NCBI RefSeq assembly: GCF_000412695.1
Contig: NC_021499.1
Location: forward strand, 1,922,001-1,986,000
Source: Pseudomonas resinovorans NBRC 106553
GTDB taxonomy: Bacteria > Pseudomonadota > Gammaproteobacteria > Pseudomonadales > Pseudomonadaceae
Length of the DNA: 64,000 nucleotides
Direction of reading: 5' to 3'
This document shows positions 23,469 through 32,355 of the stretch, piece by piece (within the stretch, counting starts at the first letter, position 1; each line of letters starts with the position of its first letter). The translations under genes were made by a program, and so were the position numbers. The notes beneath the pieces are model-generated. The model was not told the DNA's origin. It did not search any database and saw only the letters and a program-made list of their open reading frames with translations.

Positions 23469-25106
23469 ATGAGCGAACAACTGCCGTTGCAACGATTCGC
23501 CCACTGGGTGGAGCGTGCGCCGGACCGCGTCTGGTTGCGCCAGCCGGTGGCGCGGACCTGGCACCCCATCACCTGGCGCGAGGCCGACGACCGCGCCAGG
23601 CGCATGGCCAGCGCGTTGCGCGCCATGGGCTGCGAGCCGGGGGACCGGGTGGCGATCCTCGCCAAGAACTGCGCCGAGTGGCTGCTGAGCGACCTGGCGA
23701 TCATGCTCGCCGGCCTGGTCAGCGTGCCGCTCTATCCGTTGCAGTCGGCGGCAAGCATCGACTATGTGCTGCGCCATTCGGCGTGCAAGGTGATCATCCT
23801 CGGCAAGCTGGACGACGCCGAGCGGCTGGAGCCGGGCATTCCGGCCGAGATACGGCGCATCGCCATGCCCTATCCGACCCTGCGCGCCGACCATGGCTGG
23901 GGCGAGCTGCTGGCGCTTCACGAGCCACTGCGCGAAGCCCATGAGCAACGGGCGGACGACCTGCTCAGCATCCTCTATACCTCCGGCACCACCGGCCAGC
24001 CCAAGGGCGTGATGCAGACGGCCGGGGCCTTCGCCTTCGCCTCCAGTCGCTCGGTGGCCGAAACCGGGCTGGGGCCGGACGACCAGTTCTTCTCTTACCT
24101 GCCGTTGTCCCATGCCGCCGAGCGTTTCCTGGTGGCGACCAACAGCTTGTACTGCGGCGCCGGGATCGCCTTCGTCGAATCCCTGGAGACCTTCGCGGAG
24201 GACCTGCGCGCGGTGCGGCCCACCCAGTTCTTCTCGGTGCCGCGCCTGTGGACGCGTTTCCAGCAGGGCGTGCTGGAGCGGCTGCCGCAATCGAGGTTGG
24301 ATCGCCTGCTGGCGCTGCCGCTGCTGGGCGCGCTGGTGGCCTGGAAGATCCGCCGTGGCCTGGGGCTGGATCGTGCGCGGGTACTGGTGAGCGGCGCCGC
24401 GCCGATTCCGGTGGCGCTGCTGGAGTGGTACCGGCGCATCGGCCTGACCATCTGCGAGGGCTACGGCATGACCGAGAACTTCGCCTACGGCAACTTCAAT
24501 CGGCCAGGGCAGGTTCGCTTCGGCACCGTGGGGCGGGTGATGCCGGATAACCAGCTGCGCATCGCCGACGATGGCGAAATCCTCTACCGCAGCCCGTCCT
24601 TGATGACCGGCTACTACCTGGAGCCGGACAAGAGCGCGGAAACCCTGCGCGATGGCTGGCTGCACACCGGCGACAAGGGGCAGATCGACGCCGACGGTTA
24701 CCTGCGAATCACCGGCCGGGTGAAGGACATCTTCAAGACCAGCAAGGGCAAGTACGTGGCGCCCGCGCCCATCGAAGGCGAAATCGCCAAGAGTCTCTGG
24801 GTGGAGCAGGTGTGCCTGATGGGCAGCGGCCTGGACCAACCCCTGGCGCTGGTGGAGCTCAGCCCGGCCGCCCGCGCGCAAGCCCGCGCGCAGGTGGAGG
24901 CGGACCTCCTGGCCACCCTCGAACAGATCAACGGCACGCTGTTGCCCCATGAACGCGTCAGCCACCTGTTGCTGGTGCGTGAGCCCTGGACGGTGGATAA
25001 CGGCTGCATGACCCCCACCATGAAGATTCGCCGCAACGTGTTGGAAGCCCGTTACGCCGAGGCGGTCGATCGCCTCGATGCGCGCCAGGCGTTGCACTGG
25101 GAATAG
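23469..25106 (+). CDS. AMP-forming long-chain-type acyl-CoA synthetase
   Basis: 545 residues. It activates a carboxylic acid to acyl-CoA via an acyl-adenylate. Motifs: P-loop SILYTSGTTGQPKGVMQTA, LPLSHAAERF, YGMTENFAY, DGWLHTGDKGQIDADGYLRITGRVKDIFKTSKGKYVAP with the A8 hinge. The form resembles FadD15/AMP-binding long-chain ligases. It follows the dehydrogenase gene with a 62-bp gap and precedes the AMACR-like gene by 15 bp, so the three are likely co-transcribed. Translation may be catabolite-controlled through the A-R-N tract at the ribosome site. Confidence 0.92.
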   Translation: MSEQLPLQRFAHWVERAPDRVWLRQPVARTWHPITWREADDRARRMASALRAMGCEPGDRVAILAKNCAEWLLSDLAIMLAGLVSVPLYPLQSAASIDYVLRHSACKVIILGKLDDAERLEPGIPAEIRRIAMPYPTLRADHGWGELLALHEPLREAHEQRADDLLSILYTSGTTGQPKGVMQTAGAFAFASSRSVAETGLGPDDQFFSYLPLSHAAERFLVATNSLYCGAGIAFVESLETFAEDLRAVRPTQFFSVPRLWTRFQQGVLERLPQSRLDRLLALPLLGALVAWKIRRGLGLDRARVLVSGAAPIPVALLEWYRRIGLTICEGYGMTENFAYGNFNRPGQVRFGTVGRVMPDNQLRIADDGEILYRSPSLMTGYYLEPDKSAETLRDGWLHTGDKGQIDADGYLRITGRVKDIFKTSKGKYVAPAPIEGEIAKSLWVEQVCLMGSGLDQPLALVELSPAARAQARAQVEADLLATLEQINGTLLPHERVSHLLLVREPWTVDNGCMTPTMKIRRNVLEARYAEAVDRLDARQALHWE

Positions 25107-25121
25107 CCATCAGGAGTTGCC

Positions 25122-26303
25122 ATGAAAGGCCCGCTTTCCTCACTGAAGATCCTCGATTTCTCCACCCTGCTGCCGGGGCCGTTCGCCTCGCTGCTCTTGG
25201 CCGACATGGGCGCCGACGTGTTGCGGGTGGAGTCCCCGACGCGCACGGACCTGGTGCGGGTGCTGCCGCCCCACGACGGCGGCCAGTCCACCAGCCACGC
25301 CTACCTCAATCGCAACAAGCGCAGCATCGCCCTGGACCTGAAGCGGCCGGAGGCGGTGGAGCTGGTGCGGCAGCTGGTGGCCGACTACGACATCGTCCTG
25401 GAGCAGTTCCGCCCCGGGGTGATGGAGCGGCTGGGGCTGGGCTATGAGGCGTTGAAGGCGATCAATCCGAAGCTGATCTACGTCTCCATCACCGGCTACG
25501 GCCAGACCGGCCCCTACCGCGACCGCGCCGGGCACGACATCAATTACCTGGCCCTGGCCGGCATCGCCAGCTACACCGGGCGCCAGGACAGCGGCCCCTT
25601 GCCGCTGGGCGTGCAACTGGCGGATATCGGCGGCGGTTCGCTGCACGGGGTGATGGGCCTGCTGGCGGCGGTGATTCATCGCCAGGCCACGGGGGAGGGG
25701 CAGCATGTGGACGTGAGCATGACCGACTGCGCCTTCGCCCTGCACGGCATGGCCGGCGCCGGCTACCTCGGCGCCGGGGTCGAGCCGGACATGGAAAACC
25801 AGGCGCTGAATGGCGGCAGCTTCTACGACTACTATCGCACCCGTGATGGTCGCTGGTTCTCGGTGGGCAGCCTGGAGCCACAGTTCATGCAGCAGTTCTG
25901 CGCCGCCATTGGCCGCCCCGAGCTGGCGGCCAGGGGCCTGTCGCCCAAGCCGGAAGACCAGCAGGAGCTGAAACGGGCCATCGGCATCGAGTTCGAGAAG
26001 CGCGACTTCGCCGAGTGGCTGGAGGTGTTCGCCGCCCTGGATGCCTGCGTGGAACCCATGCTGCCGCTGTCCGAGGCGGTGGAGCACCCGCACATCCTGG
26101 CCCGCGACCTGGTGGTGGAGGTGCCCCGCGAGGGTCTGCCGGCGCAGCGGCAGATCGCCTGTCCGATCAAGTTCTCCGCCGGCCTGCCGGCGCCGCGCCA
26201 TGCCGGCGGGGCGCTGGGCTCCCATACGGCCGAGGTGCTGGCCGAGCTGGGGCTAACTCCTGAGCGGATCGCGGCATTGAAAGCTGCGAAAGTGGTGGGG
26301 TAG
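25122..26303 (+). CDS. Family III CoA-transferase superfamily protein, alpha-methylacyl-CoA racemase type
   Basis: 393 residues, CaiB/BaiF superfamily. The segment [19 protein letters not shown] carries the His and the conserved GHDINYLAL block of alpha-methylacyl-CoA racemases, and [19 protein letters not shown] supplies the catalytic Asp used by racemase or transferase members. Racemase activity would epimerise 2-methyl branches before beta-oxidation, fitting the neighbouring dehydrogenase and ligase; CoA transfer remains possible. SD AGGAGTTGCC precedes the ATG. No enoyl-CoA hydratase or thiolase is in the cluster. Confidence 0.85.
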   Translation: MKGPLSSLKILDFSTLLPGPFASLLLADMGADVLRVESPTRTDLVRVLPPHDGGQSTSHAYLNRNKRSIALDLKRPEAVELVRQLVADYDIVLEQFRPGVMERLGLGYEALKAINPKLIYVSITGYGQTGPYRDRAGHDINYLALAGIASYTGRQDSGPLPLGVQLADIGGGSLHGVMGLLAAVIHRQATGEGQHVDVSMTDCAFALHGMAGAGYLGAGVEPDMENQALNGGSFYDYYRTRDGRWFSVGSLEPQFMQQFCAAIGRPELAARGLSPKPEDQQELKRAIGIEFEKRDFAEWLEVFAALDACVEPMLPLSEAVEHPHILARDLVVEVPREGLPAQRQIACPIKFSAGLPAPRHAGGALGSHTAEVLAELGLTPERIAALKAAKVVG

Positions 26304-26326
26304 GGCTGGGGTGGGAGCACCTTGTG

Positions 26327-26415
26327 GGGGCGAATTCATTCGCCAAGGGCGGCGTAGCTGCCCCCGAAGCGGCGGTGGGCAGTCCTCCGGACTGCTTGGC
26401 GAATGAATTCGCCCC
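26327..26415. repeat. Inverted pair of GGCGAATGAATTCGCC repeats
   Basis: GGGGGCGAATTCATTCGCCAAG at one end and CTTGGCGAATGAATTCGCCC at the other, separated by about 45 bp that also contain short inverted words (GGCAGT...ACTGC). The core is itself nearly palindromic. It lies between convergent genes; a single copy occurs near 19400. Confidence 0.7.
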
Positions 26416-26445
26416 TGCATGTGCAAGAGCAATCTCGATCGGGTG

Positions 26446-26937
26446 TTAAGCCTGGCTCTGCTCGCCGCTGAACACCAGGGTCACCCGGCAACGCCGGCAA
26501 TAGTAGCGGCGGCCGCGCGCCACCAGGGCGTGACGCTGGGCGGAGAAGGGGTGGTCGTCGGCGCAGGCGCAACGATAGAGGTAGCGGGTCACCTTGCGCC
26601 GCTTCACTTCATAGTTGTGGCAGCGGTTGGGCGGCAGCTCGTAGACGCCGCGCATGATCAGCTGCCATTCCTCGCCGTGGGGCTGGATACGGTGGCCGAA
26701 CAATTGGTGGGCGACCAGGTGCGCGACTTCGTGGGCCACGGTCTGGCGCAGGAAGTCTTCCTGGTTTTCGCGGTAGAGCTGCGGATTGAAGCGCAGCTTG
26801 TTCTCGTCCAGGTGGGCGACACCGGCTTTCTGCCCACGTAGCTTGAAGCTCACTTCGGGGCGAGGGAACTGACATTTGAAGAAGTCTTCCGCCTGCTGGT
26901 AGCAGGTTTCGACGCGGGCAAGCAGCTGCTCGGGCAT
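26446..26937 (-). CDS. sprT: SprT-family zinc metalloprotein
   Basis: 163 residues. SprT-like domain with the zinc-binding HEVAHLVAH (HExxH plus third His) and a C-terminal zinc ribbon with two cysteine pairs (YRCAC and YYCRRC). Related to the eukaryotic Spartan protease that digests DNA-protein crosslinks; bacterial function is poorly known. ATG 26937 is chosen because SprT-family proteins begin with this helix (LLARVETCYQQAEDFF). Confidence 0.9.
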   Translation of the reverse strand: MPEQLLARVETCYQQAEDFFKCQFPRPEVSFKLRGQKAGVAHLDENKLRFNPQLYRENQEDFLRQTVAHEVAHLVAHQLFGHRIQPHGEEWQLIMRGVYELPPNRCHNYEVKRRKVTRYLYRCACADDHPFSAQRHALVARGRRYYCRRCRVTLVFSGEQSQA

Positions 26938-27062
26938 AGGGCACTCCGTTGGCGCGGAATTATGCCGCAAAGCGGCCCCGGCTCGAATCTCCGTCCCGCC
27001 GAGTGGTTCGGCCAGGCATGAAAAAGGCCGCCCGCAGGCGGCCTGGAAATCAGTGGATTCGC

Positions 27063-27662
27063 TTAGCTGGTGTATACCGGCCCGAGGCCGAAGCCCCAGA
27101 GGATCACGGCGGAGGCCATCATCGCCACCAGCACGACCAGGCCGACCGCCAGCACCGAGCTGGAGAACAGGAAGCCTTCGTCCTTCGGAATGTTCATGAA
27201 GGTCGGTATGCCCACATAGAGCAGGTAGACCGTGTAGCAGATTGCCAGGGTACCCACCGTCGCGCCGAACCAGAGGTGCGGATAGAGCGCCGCCAGGCCG
27301 CCGATGAATAGCGGGGTGGCGCAGTACGCGGCGAAGACGATGCACTCGGTGATACTCGGATTGGCATCGTAGGTGCGTGCCATCCAGTGGATGAAGGCGC
27401 CCATCACCGCCACGCCGGCCAGCATCGCCAGGTAGGACATGATGGACATCTGCAGGGCGCTGGCCTGGGTGAGCATCACTGGATCGCCCTTGCCCAGTAC
27501 CCAGCCGACCTGGGTGGTGCCGATATAGGCAGAAATTACGGGAATTGCAGCAAGGAGCAAGACGTGGGTGAGGTACATGTGGCTGACGCTTTCTTCTTCG
27601 CCACGGATCTCTTGCCACTCTTGATCGGGATGGGTGAAGAGCCCCCAAACGTGGTGGATCAT
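27063..27662 (-). CDS. Yip1-family inner membrane protein
   Basis: 199 residues with about five membrane spans (e.g. VLLLAAIPVISAYIG, MSYLAMLAGVAVMGAFIHW, FAAYCATPLFIGGLAALY, TLAICYTVYLLYVGI, VLAVGLVVLVAMMASAVILWGFG). The HHVWGLFTHPDQEW start is typical of bacterial Yip1-domain proteins of unknown function. ATG 27662 follows GAGGAGGTGTTCAGC, an ideal ribosome site, which excludes the longer upstream frame. A T-less stretch follows the stop and no partner gene is evident. Confidence 0.85.
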   Translation of the reverse strand: MIHHVWGLFTHPDQEWQEIRGEEESVSHMYLTHVLLLAAIPVISAYIGTTQVGWVLGKGDPVMLTQASALQMSIMSYLAMLAGVAVMGAFIHWMARTYDANPSITECIVFAAYCATPLFIGGLAALYPHLWFGATVGTLAICYTVYLLYVGIPTFMNIPKDEGFLFSSSVLAVGLVVLVAMMASAVILWGFGLGPVYTS

Positions 27663-27817
27663 GCTGAACACCTCCTCATTATTATGAGGTCGCCCCCCAG
27701 CGAAGCGCCGGGGGCGCGTAGCCAGCGCCACCCGGTACCCGGCCGACCTATGCGACCTTATGTCGCAGTATAGGCAGGCTGCCCGGAGGCGCCATAGAGC
27801 GAATCGAAGATTCAGGC

Positions 27818-28414
27818 TCAGCTGTAATAGCGCTGCAGTATTTCCATGGCCTTGTTGATCGATTGCAGGCGCGAGGTGCTGCCGCCGCGATCAGGGTGGT
27901 GCTGGCTCACCAGTTGACGGTAGCGCTGCTTGATCAGGGCCAGGCTGAGCGGCTGGTTGCCGCCGTGCAGGCCGAACAGTTCCAGTGCGGCGAGCTTCTC
28001 CTCGCTGCCCTGCATGCGCGTCCAGAAGCTGGCCAGCAGCCGCTCCACGTCCTGTTCGGTGGTGTCCCGCAGGTTGTCCAGGTCCAGGTAGTAGTCGCGC
28101 AGCGGGTCCAGCTCGCAGAGGGCGGCGCTGCCGGCCGTGTAGGGCAGCAGCTGGACGCACAGGGGGCTGATCGCCAGTTGGCCGCTGGCCTCGGCATTGA
28201 GCTGGTCGCGCAGGCGGTAGAGGGCGTTGAACACCAGGAAATGGGTGCGGAACAGCACCAACCTGTCGGTGAGTTCCAGATGGGGGATATGGGTGGAGTG
28301 GCGGGCCTTCAGGGCCTGGATCAGCTGGTACTCGCTCAGGCCCTCGGGAGCTTCACGCAGCAGTTCGTGGAGCTGGTCGGCGAGGTCTAGCGCGGGGTCG
28401 AGGTCATGGCTCAT
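27818..28414 (-). CDS. DnaJ-related protein with C-terminal J domain
   Basis: 198 residues. Residues about 1-130 form the DNAJ-related domain (helical, LTDRLVLFRTHFLVFNALYRLRDQL); the C terminus is a short J domain with LIKQRYRQLVSQHHPDRGG, including the HPD triad that stimulates DnaK ATPase. It presumably acts as a specialised co-chaperone. A MITE-like element begins 12 bp upstream of its start, so its promoter probably lies within or was displaced by that element. Confidence 0.85.
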   Translation of the reverse strand: MSHDLDPALDLADQLHELLREAPEGLSEYQLIQALKARHSTHIPHLELTDRLVLFRTHFLVFNALYRLRDQLNAEASGQLAISPLCVQLLPYTAGSAALCELDPLRDYYLDLDNLRDTTEQDVERLLASFWTRMQGSEEKLAALELFGLHGGNQPLSLALIKQRYRQLVSQHHPDRGGSTSRLQSINKAMEILQRYYS

Positions 28415-28425
28415 CGGCGGGCCTA

Positions 28426-28565
28426 GGTTCGTACGAAAACTGTCTGCGCTCGGTGATGCGTTGTTAAAAATCGGTTCGCAATGCTCATTAACAGCTCGTT
28501 AACTCCGCTTCCTCACCGATTTTTGCCTAGCCTGACCTTCGCTCGACGACTTTTCGTACAGAACC
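28426..28565. mobile_element. MITE-like element copy 2 (140 bp), between the DnaJ-like gene and ttcA
   Basis: Ends GGTTCGTACGAAAACTG and the complement of GGTTCTGTACGAAAAGTC, with TA on both sides (28424-28425 and 28566-28567). The interior matches copy 1 (CTGCGCTCGGTGATG, AATGCTCATT, CCTGACCTTCGCTCGACGAC), and an inner AAAATCGGT/ACCGATTTT pair lets it fold into one hairpin. No ORF. It occupies the divergent promoter region of two genes. Confidence 0.8.
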
Positions 28566-28654
28566 TAGCACAGGCTGACGATGGGGCTGGGGCCGCGCGC
28601 GCTTTGTGCGTAAAATAGCCAGCTTTTCGCATTCCCCCCGGACTTCAGAGCACC

Positions 28655-29479
28655 ATGGGCACCCTTTCGGTCAACCAGAACAAACTGCAGAAACGTATCC
28701 GCCGCCTGGCCGGCGAGGCCATCACCGACTTCAACATGATCGAGGATGGCGACAAGGTCATGGTCTGCCTGTCCGGCGGCAAGGACAGCTACACCATGCT
28801 GGACGTGCTGCTGTACCTGCAGAAGGTCGCCCCGATCAAGTTCGAGATCGTCGCAGTGAACATGGACCAGAAGCAGCCCGGCTTCCCCGAGCACGTGCTG
28901 CCGGCGTATCTGGAGTCCATCGGCGTGGCGTACCACATCATCGAGAAGGACACCTACTCGGTGGTGAAGGAGAAGATCCCGGAAGGCAAGACCACCTGCT
29001 CGCTCTGCTCGCGCCTGCGCCGTGGCACTCTCTATACCTTCGCCGACGAGATCGGCGCGACCAAGATGGCCCTGGGGCACCACCGCGACGACATCCTGGA
29101 AACCTTCTTCCTCAACATGTTCTACGGCGGCACCCTCAAGGCCATGCCGCCCAAGCTGCTGGCCGACGACGGCCGCAACGTGGTGATCCGTCCGCTGGCC
29201 TACTGCAACGAGGCCGATATCGAGGCCTACTCCGTTCTCAAGGAGTTCCCGATCATCCCGTGCAACCTCTGTGGCTCCCAGGAAAACCTGCAGCGCCAGG
29301 TGGTCAAGGAGATGCTCAACGATTGGGAGCGCAAGTCGCCGGGCCGCACCGAGATCATGTTCCGCGCCCTGCAGAACGTGGTGCCCTCGCAACTGGCCGA
29401 CCGCAACCTGTTCGACTTCGCCAGCCTGCGCATCGACGAGACTGCGGCGCCGCGTACCCTGGACGTGGTCAATATCTGA
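28655..29479 (+). CDS. ttcA: tRNA 2-thiocytidine synthetase TtcA
   Basis: 274 residues, full length. ATP- and iron-sulfur-dependent thiolation of C32 in certain tRNAs. PP-loop [10 protein letters not shown] near residue 40 and the cysteines CSLC (about residue 116) and CNLCGSQ (about 205) that hold the [4Fe-4S] cluster. ATG follows TCAGAGCACC; a TAAAAT -10-like word is at 28611-28616. A MITE-like element lies 90 bp upstream. Confidence 0.96.
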   Translation: MGTLSVNQNKLQKRIRRLAGEAITDFNMIEDGDKVMVCLSGGKDSYTMLDVLLYLQKVAPIKFEIVAVNMDQKQPGFPEHVLPAYLESIGVAYHIIEKDTYSVVKEKIPEGKTTCSLCSRLRRGTLYTFADEIGATKMALGHHRDDILETFFLNMFYGGTLKAMPPKLLADDGRNVVIRPLAYCNEADIEAYSVLKEFPIIPCNLCGSQENLQRQVVKEMLNDWERKSPGRTEIMFRALQNVVPSQLADRNLFDFASLRIDETAAPRTLDVVNI

Positions 29480-29527
29480 TTCGGCATGCGCCGGGGGCAT
29501 TCCTCCCCCGGCCAGAAAGGATTCCCC

Positions 29528-30199
29528 ATGCGCGACTACCGCTGGCTCCACGAGTATTGCCTGAACCGCTTCGGCTCGGCCGAGGCCCTTGAAGCGCGCC
29601 TGCCGCAGCCGCGCAGCGACGCCGAGCTGCGGGCGCTCACCGACGACCGCTACCTGTCGCTGCTGGCGCTGCGGGTGTTCCGTGCGGGCCTCAAGCACAG
29701 CCTGGTGGACGCCAAGTGGCCGGCCTTCGAAGAGGTGTTCTTCGGCTTCGATCCGCACAAGGTGGTGCTGATGAGCGCCGAGCACCTGGAGCGGCTGATG
29801 CAGGACGCCCGCGTGATCCGCCACCTGGGCAAGCTCAAGAGCGTGCCGCGCAACGCCCAGTTCGTGCTCGACGTGGCGCGGGAGAAGGGCAGCTTCGGCG
29901 CCCTGGTCGCCGACTGGCCGGTGAGCGACATAGTCGGGCTCTGGAAGTACCTGGCCAAGCACGGCAGCCAGTTGGGCGGGCTCTCGGCGCCGCGCTTCTT
30001 GCGCATGGTGGGCAAGGACTCCTTCATCCCCACCGATGACATGGTGGTCGCGCTGAAAGCCCAGGACATCATCGACAAGGCGCCCACCAGCCTGAAGGAC
30101 CTGGCCCTGGTGCAGGCCGCCTTCAACCAGTGGCACGCCGAAAGCGGCCGCCCGCTCTGCCAGCTGTCCATGATGCTGGCCCATACCGTCAATCACTGA
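29528..30199 (+). CDS. tag: DNA-3-methyladenine glycosylase I family protein
   Basis: 223 residues, PF03352-type helix-hairpin-helix glycosylase (LTDDRYLSLLALRVFRAGLKHSLVDAKWPAFEEVFFGFDP, then WKYLAKHGSQLGG). It removes alkylated adenine bases. The N terminus RDYRWLHEYCLNRFG differs from E. coli Tag and its zinc-binding Cys/His set is not obvious, so this is a diverged subgroup. ATG 29528 has AGAAAGGATTCCCC upstream. It follows ttcA by 48 bp and precedes a sirtuin gene on the same strand, so these may be one transcript. Confidence 0.82.
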   Translation: MRDYRWLHEYCLNRFGSAEALEARLPQPRSDAELRALTDDRYLSLLALRVFRAGLKHSLVDAKWPAFEEVFFGFDPHKVVLMSAEHLERLMQDARVIRHLGKLKSVPRNAQFVLDVAREKGSFGALVADWPVSDIVGLWKYLAKHGSQLGGLSAPRFLRMVGKDSFIPTDDMVVALKAQDIIDKAPTSLKDLALVQAAFNQWHAESGRPLCQLSMMLAHTVNH

Positions 30200-30232
30200 A
30201 GCTCGCCGGACACCGGCGGGCGGGGAGGGAAG

Positions 30233-30997
30233 ATGTCGGATATCCAGCGTGTGGCGGCGGCCATCCAGGCGGCCGAGCGGATTCTGGTAATCACAGGGGC
30301 CGGGCTGTCGGCCGATTCGGGCCTGCCCACCTATCGGGGCCTGGGTGGCCTGTACAACGGTGTGACGGAGGAGGGGCTACCCATCGAGGAGGCGCTCTCC
30401 GGGCCCATGCTGCGGCGCAACCCGGCGCTCTGCTGGAAGTACCTCGCCCAGCTCGGACGCGCCTGCCTGGGCGCCCGGCCGAACGCCGGTCACGAGGCCA
30501 TCGCCGAGCTGCAGCGGTTCAAGCCCGAGTGCTGGGTGCTGACCCAGAATATCGATGGCTACCACCGCCAGGCGGGTTCCCCCGTGGACAGGTTGATCGA
30601 GATCCATGGCGAGCTGTCGCCGCTGTTCTGCCAATCCTGCGGGGCGGAAAGTCCCGACCTTGCCCGACATCTGGCAGGGGAAATGCCTCCCAAATGCCAT
30701 GAATGTGGTGGTATTCTCCGGCCACCCGTGGTGCTGTTCGAAGAAATGCTCCCAGAGCAGGCCATCGACAGCCTCTACGCCGAGCTACGCAAGGGATTCG
30801 ATGCGGTGATCTCGGTGGGAACCACGGCGAGCTTTCCCTACATCATCGAGCCCGTCCTCCGCACCCGCCAAGCAGGCGGTTTCACCGTGGAGATCAACCC
30901 GGCGCTCACCGACCTCAGTCCTGTGGTCGACGTCCACCTCAGAGGAAAAGCCTTAGAAGTCCTGCAAGGACTGCTAAGTCACATTTCGGGCGATTAA
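30233..30997 (+). CDS. SIR2-family NAD-dependent protein deacylase
   Basis: 254 residues. NAD-binding GAGLSADSGLPTYRG, catalytic region TQNIDGYHRQAGS and IHGEL with the active His, zinc cysteines in CQSCG and CHECGG, then SVGTTASF and VEINP. All key residues for NAD-dependent deacylation are present. Substrates unknown. A GGGAGGGAAG ribosome site precedes the ATG; it lies 33 bp past tag. Confidence 0.92.
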   Translation: MSDIQRVAAAIQAAERILVITGAGLSADSGLPTYRGLGGLYNGVTEEGLPIEEALSGPMLRRNPALCWKYLAQLGRACLGARPNAGHEAIAELQRFKPECWVLTQNIDGYHRQAGSPVDRLIEIHGELSPLFCQSCGAESPDLARHLAGEMPPKCHECGGILRPPVVLFEEMLPEQAIDSLYAELRKGFDAVISVGTTASFPYIIEPVLRTRQAGGFTVEINPALTDLSPVVDVHLRGKALEVLQGLLSHISGD

Positions 30998-31065
30998 ATT
31001 TGCATATGAGAGCGATAGAGGGCATAGTCGGCCGTCATTAAAAATTGTCTGACACGGTCGTGCCC

Positions 31066-31683
31066 ATGCTGAAGCGCTTCGCACCCCTCGTGCCCATCAC
31101 GTTGGCGCTGTTCCTCGCCGCTTGCGCAAGTAATGTGCAGCAGCAGCCCGAATACCAGTCGGCGGCTCCGGTAGCCGACGGCGCTCCTGATTCGTTGCTG
31201 GCCCGCCACGAGCTCACCGCTCTGGACCTGGCCAATCTCACCGATGATGAGCCCTACCAGATGCCCTCCCTGGCCGATGGCCTGTTGGAGCGTGGCTTCG
31301 AGCTGGTGGGCACGCCTTACCGCTTCGGTGGCCGCTCCCTGAAGACCGGCTTCGATTGCAGCGGCTTCGTGGGCTTCCTGTTCAAGGAAGAGGCCGGCAT
31401 CCAGCTGCCGCGCTCCACCCGCGAGATGATCAACCTGAAGGCCCCGGTGATCGCCCGCAGCGAGCTGCAACCCGGCGATATCGTGTTCTTCAACAACCGT
31501 GGTCGTGGCCGCGTCAGCCACGCCGGCATCTATATCGGCGACGACCAGTTCATCCATTCCAGCAGCCACCGCAGCGGCGGTGTGCGCGTCGACAGCCTCG
31601 ACGACCGCTACTGGAAGGCCAGCTACATGGAAGCCAAGCGCGTCCTGGCCATGAACACCCCACGCCACCCGCTGCATCGCTGA
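31066..31683 (+). CDS. NlpC/P60-family lipoprotein, putative murein endopeptidase (copy 1)
   Basis: 205 residues from ATG 31066. Signal peptide with lipobox FLAAC (Cys near residue 19) predicts an outer-membrane lipoprotein. The NlpC/P60 domain has catalytic Cys in FDCSGFVGFLF, His in RVSHAGIYIG and the third polar residue in FIHSS. Relatives such as E. coli Spr/MepS cut D-Ala-mDAP crosslinks. Followed by an intrinsic terminator and then a second, shorter homologue, indicating an old tandem duplication. Confidence 0.9.
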   Translation: MLKRFAPLVPITLALFLAACASNVQQQPEYQSAAPVADGAPDSLLARHELTALDLANLTDDEPYQMPSLADGLLERGFELVGTPYRFGGRSLKTGFDCSGFVGFLFKEEAGIQLPRSTREMINLKAPVIARSELQPGDIVFFNNRGRGRVSHAGIYIGDDQFIHSSSHRSGGVRVDSLDDRYWKASYMEAKRVLAMNTPRHPLHR

Positions 31684-31702
31684 TCGGGCGGGCGGGACGA
31701 GA

Positions 31703-31739
31703 AACCGAGGCGGCCTCGACGGCCCCCTCGGTTTTTTTC
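31703..31739 (+). terminator. Terminator after first NlpC/P60 gene
   Basis: AACCGAGG (31703-31710) with CCTCGGTT (31726-31733) and an inner GGCC/GGCC pair, followed by seven T. Confidence 0.85.
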
Positions 31740-31823
31740 TGCCTGATCGTGCAGCTTTCACTTGCAATATCACTGTGAGATCAGCAAATTAGCGTGCATA
31801 CCTCAAGTCAGGACTGACTTGCC

Positions 31824-32348
31824 ATGCTCGCACCGGAACGCTTTGCCATCCTCACCCTGGCTGCGCTGCTCACCGCTTGCGCGAGCAAGGCGCCGCCGCC
31901 TCCCGCTCCCGTCGTCTACGCCCCCTCCCAGCAGTTCTCGCCCGTCGCCGAAGATGTGCTGTTCCGCGCCCTGGGCCTGGTGGGCACGCCCTACCGCTGG
32001 GGTGGCAATACCCCGGACAGCGGCTTCGACTGCAGCGGCCTGATCGGCTACGTCTACCGTGATGTCGCCGGCATCAGCCTGCCGCGCACCACCGGCGAGC
32101 TGATCGCCATGCGCGCCCCCAGCATCGGCGCCAATGCGTTGCAGAGCGGCGACCTGGTGTTCTTCGCCACCAATGGCGGCGGGCAGGTCAGCCACGCCGG
32201 CATCTATGTGGGTGAAGGTCGTTTCGTCCATGCGCCGCGCACCGGCGGAACGGTGCGCCTGGACAGTCTGTCCAACAGCTACTGGCAACGTAGCTACCTG
32301 AGCGCCAAGCGGGTGCTCTTCGCCCCGCGCGTGGCCCAGACTCACTGA
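31824..32348 (+). CDS. NlpC/P60-family lipoprotein, putative murein endopeptidase (copy 2)
   Basis: 174 residues with lipobox LLTAC near residue 19 and a proline-rich linker (PPPPAPVVYAP). The catalytic set is intact: FDCSGLIGYVY, QVSHAGIYVG, FVHAP. It shares LVGTPYRxGG and the C-terminal YLxAKRVL with the upstream gene but lacks its 45-residue spacer. It is separated from copy 1 by a terminator, so it probably has its own promoter, and it is 7 bp from the next gene. Confidence 0.9.
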   Translation: MLAPERFAILTLAALLTACASKAPPPPAPVVYAPSQQFSPVAEDVLFRALGLVGTPYRWGGNTPDSGFDCSGLIGYVYRDVAGISLPRTTGELIAMRAPSIGANALQSGDLVFFATNGGGQVSHAGIYVGEGRFVHAPRTGGTVRLDSLSNSYWQRSYLSAKRVLFAPRVAQTH

Positions 32349-32355
32349 GGCGCCC

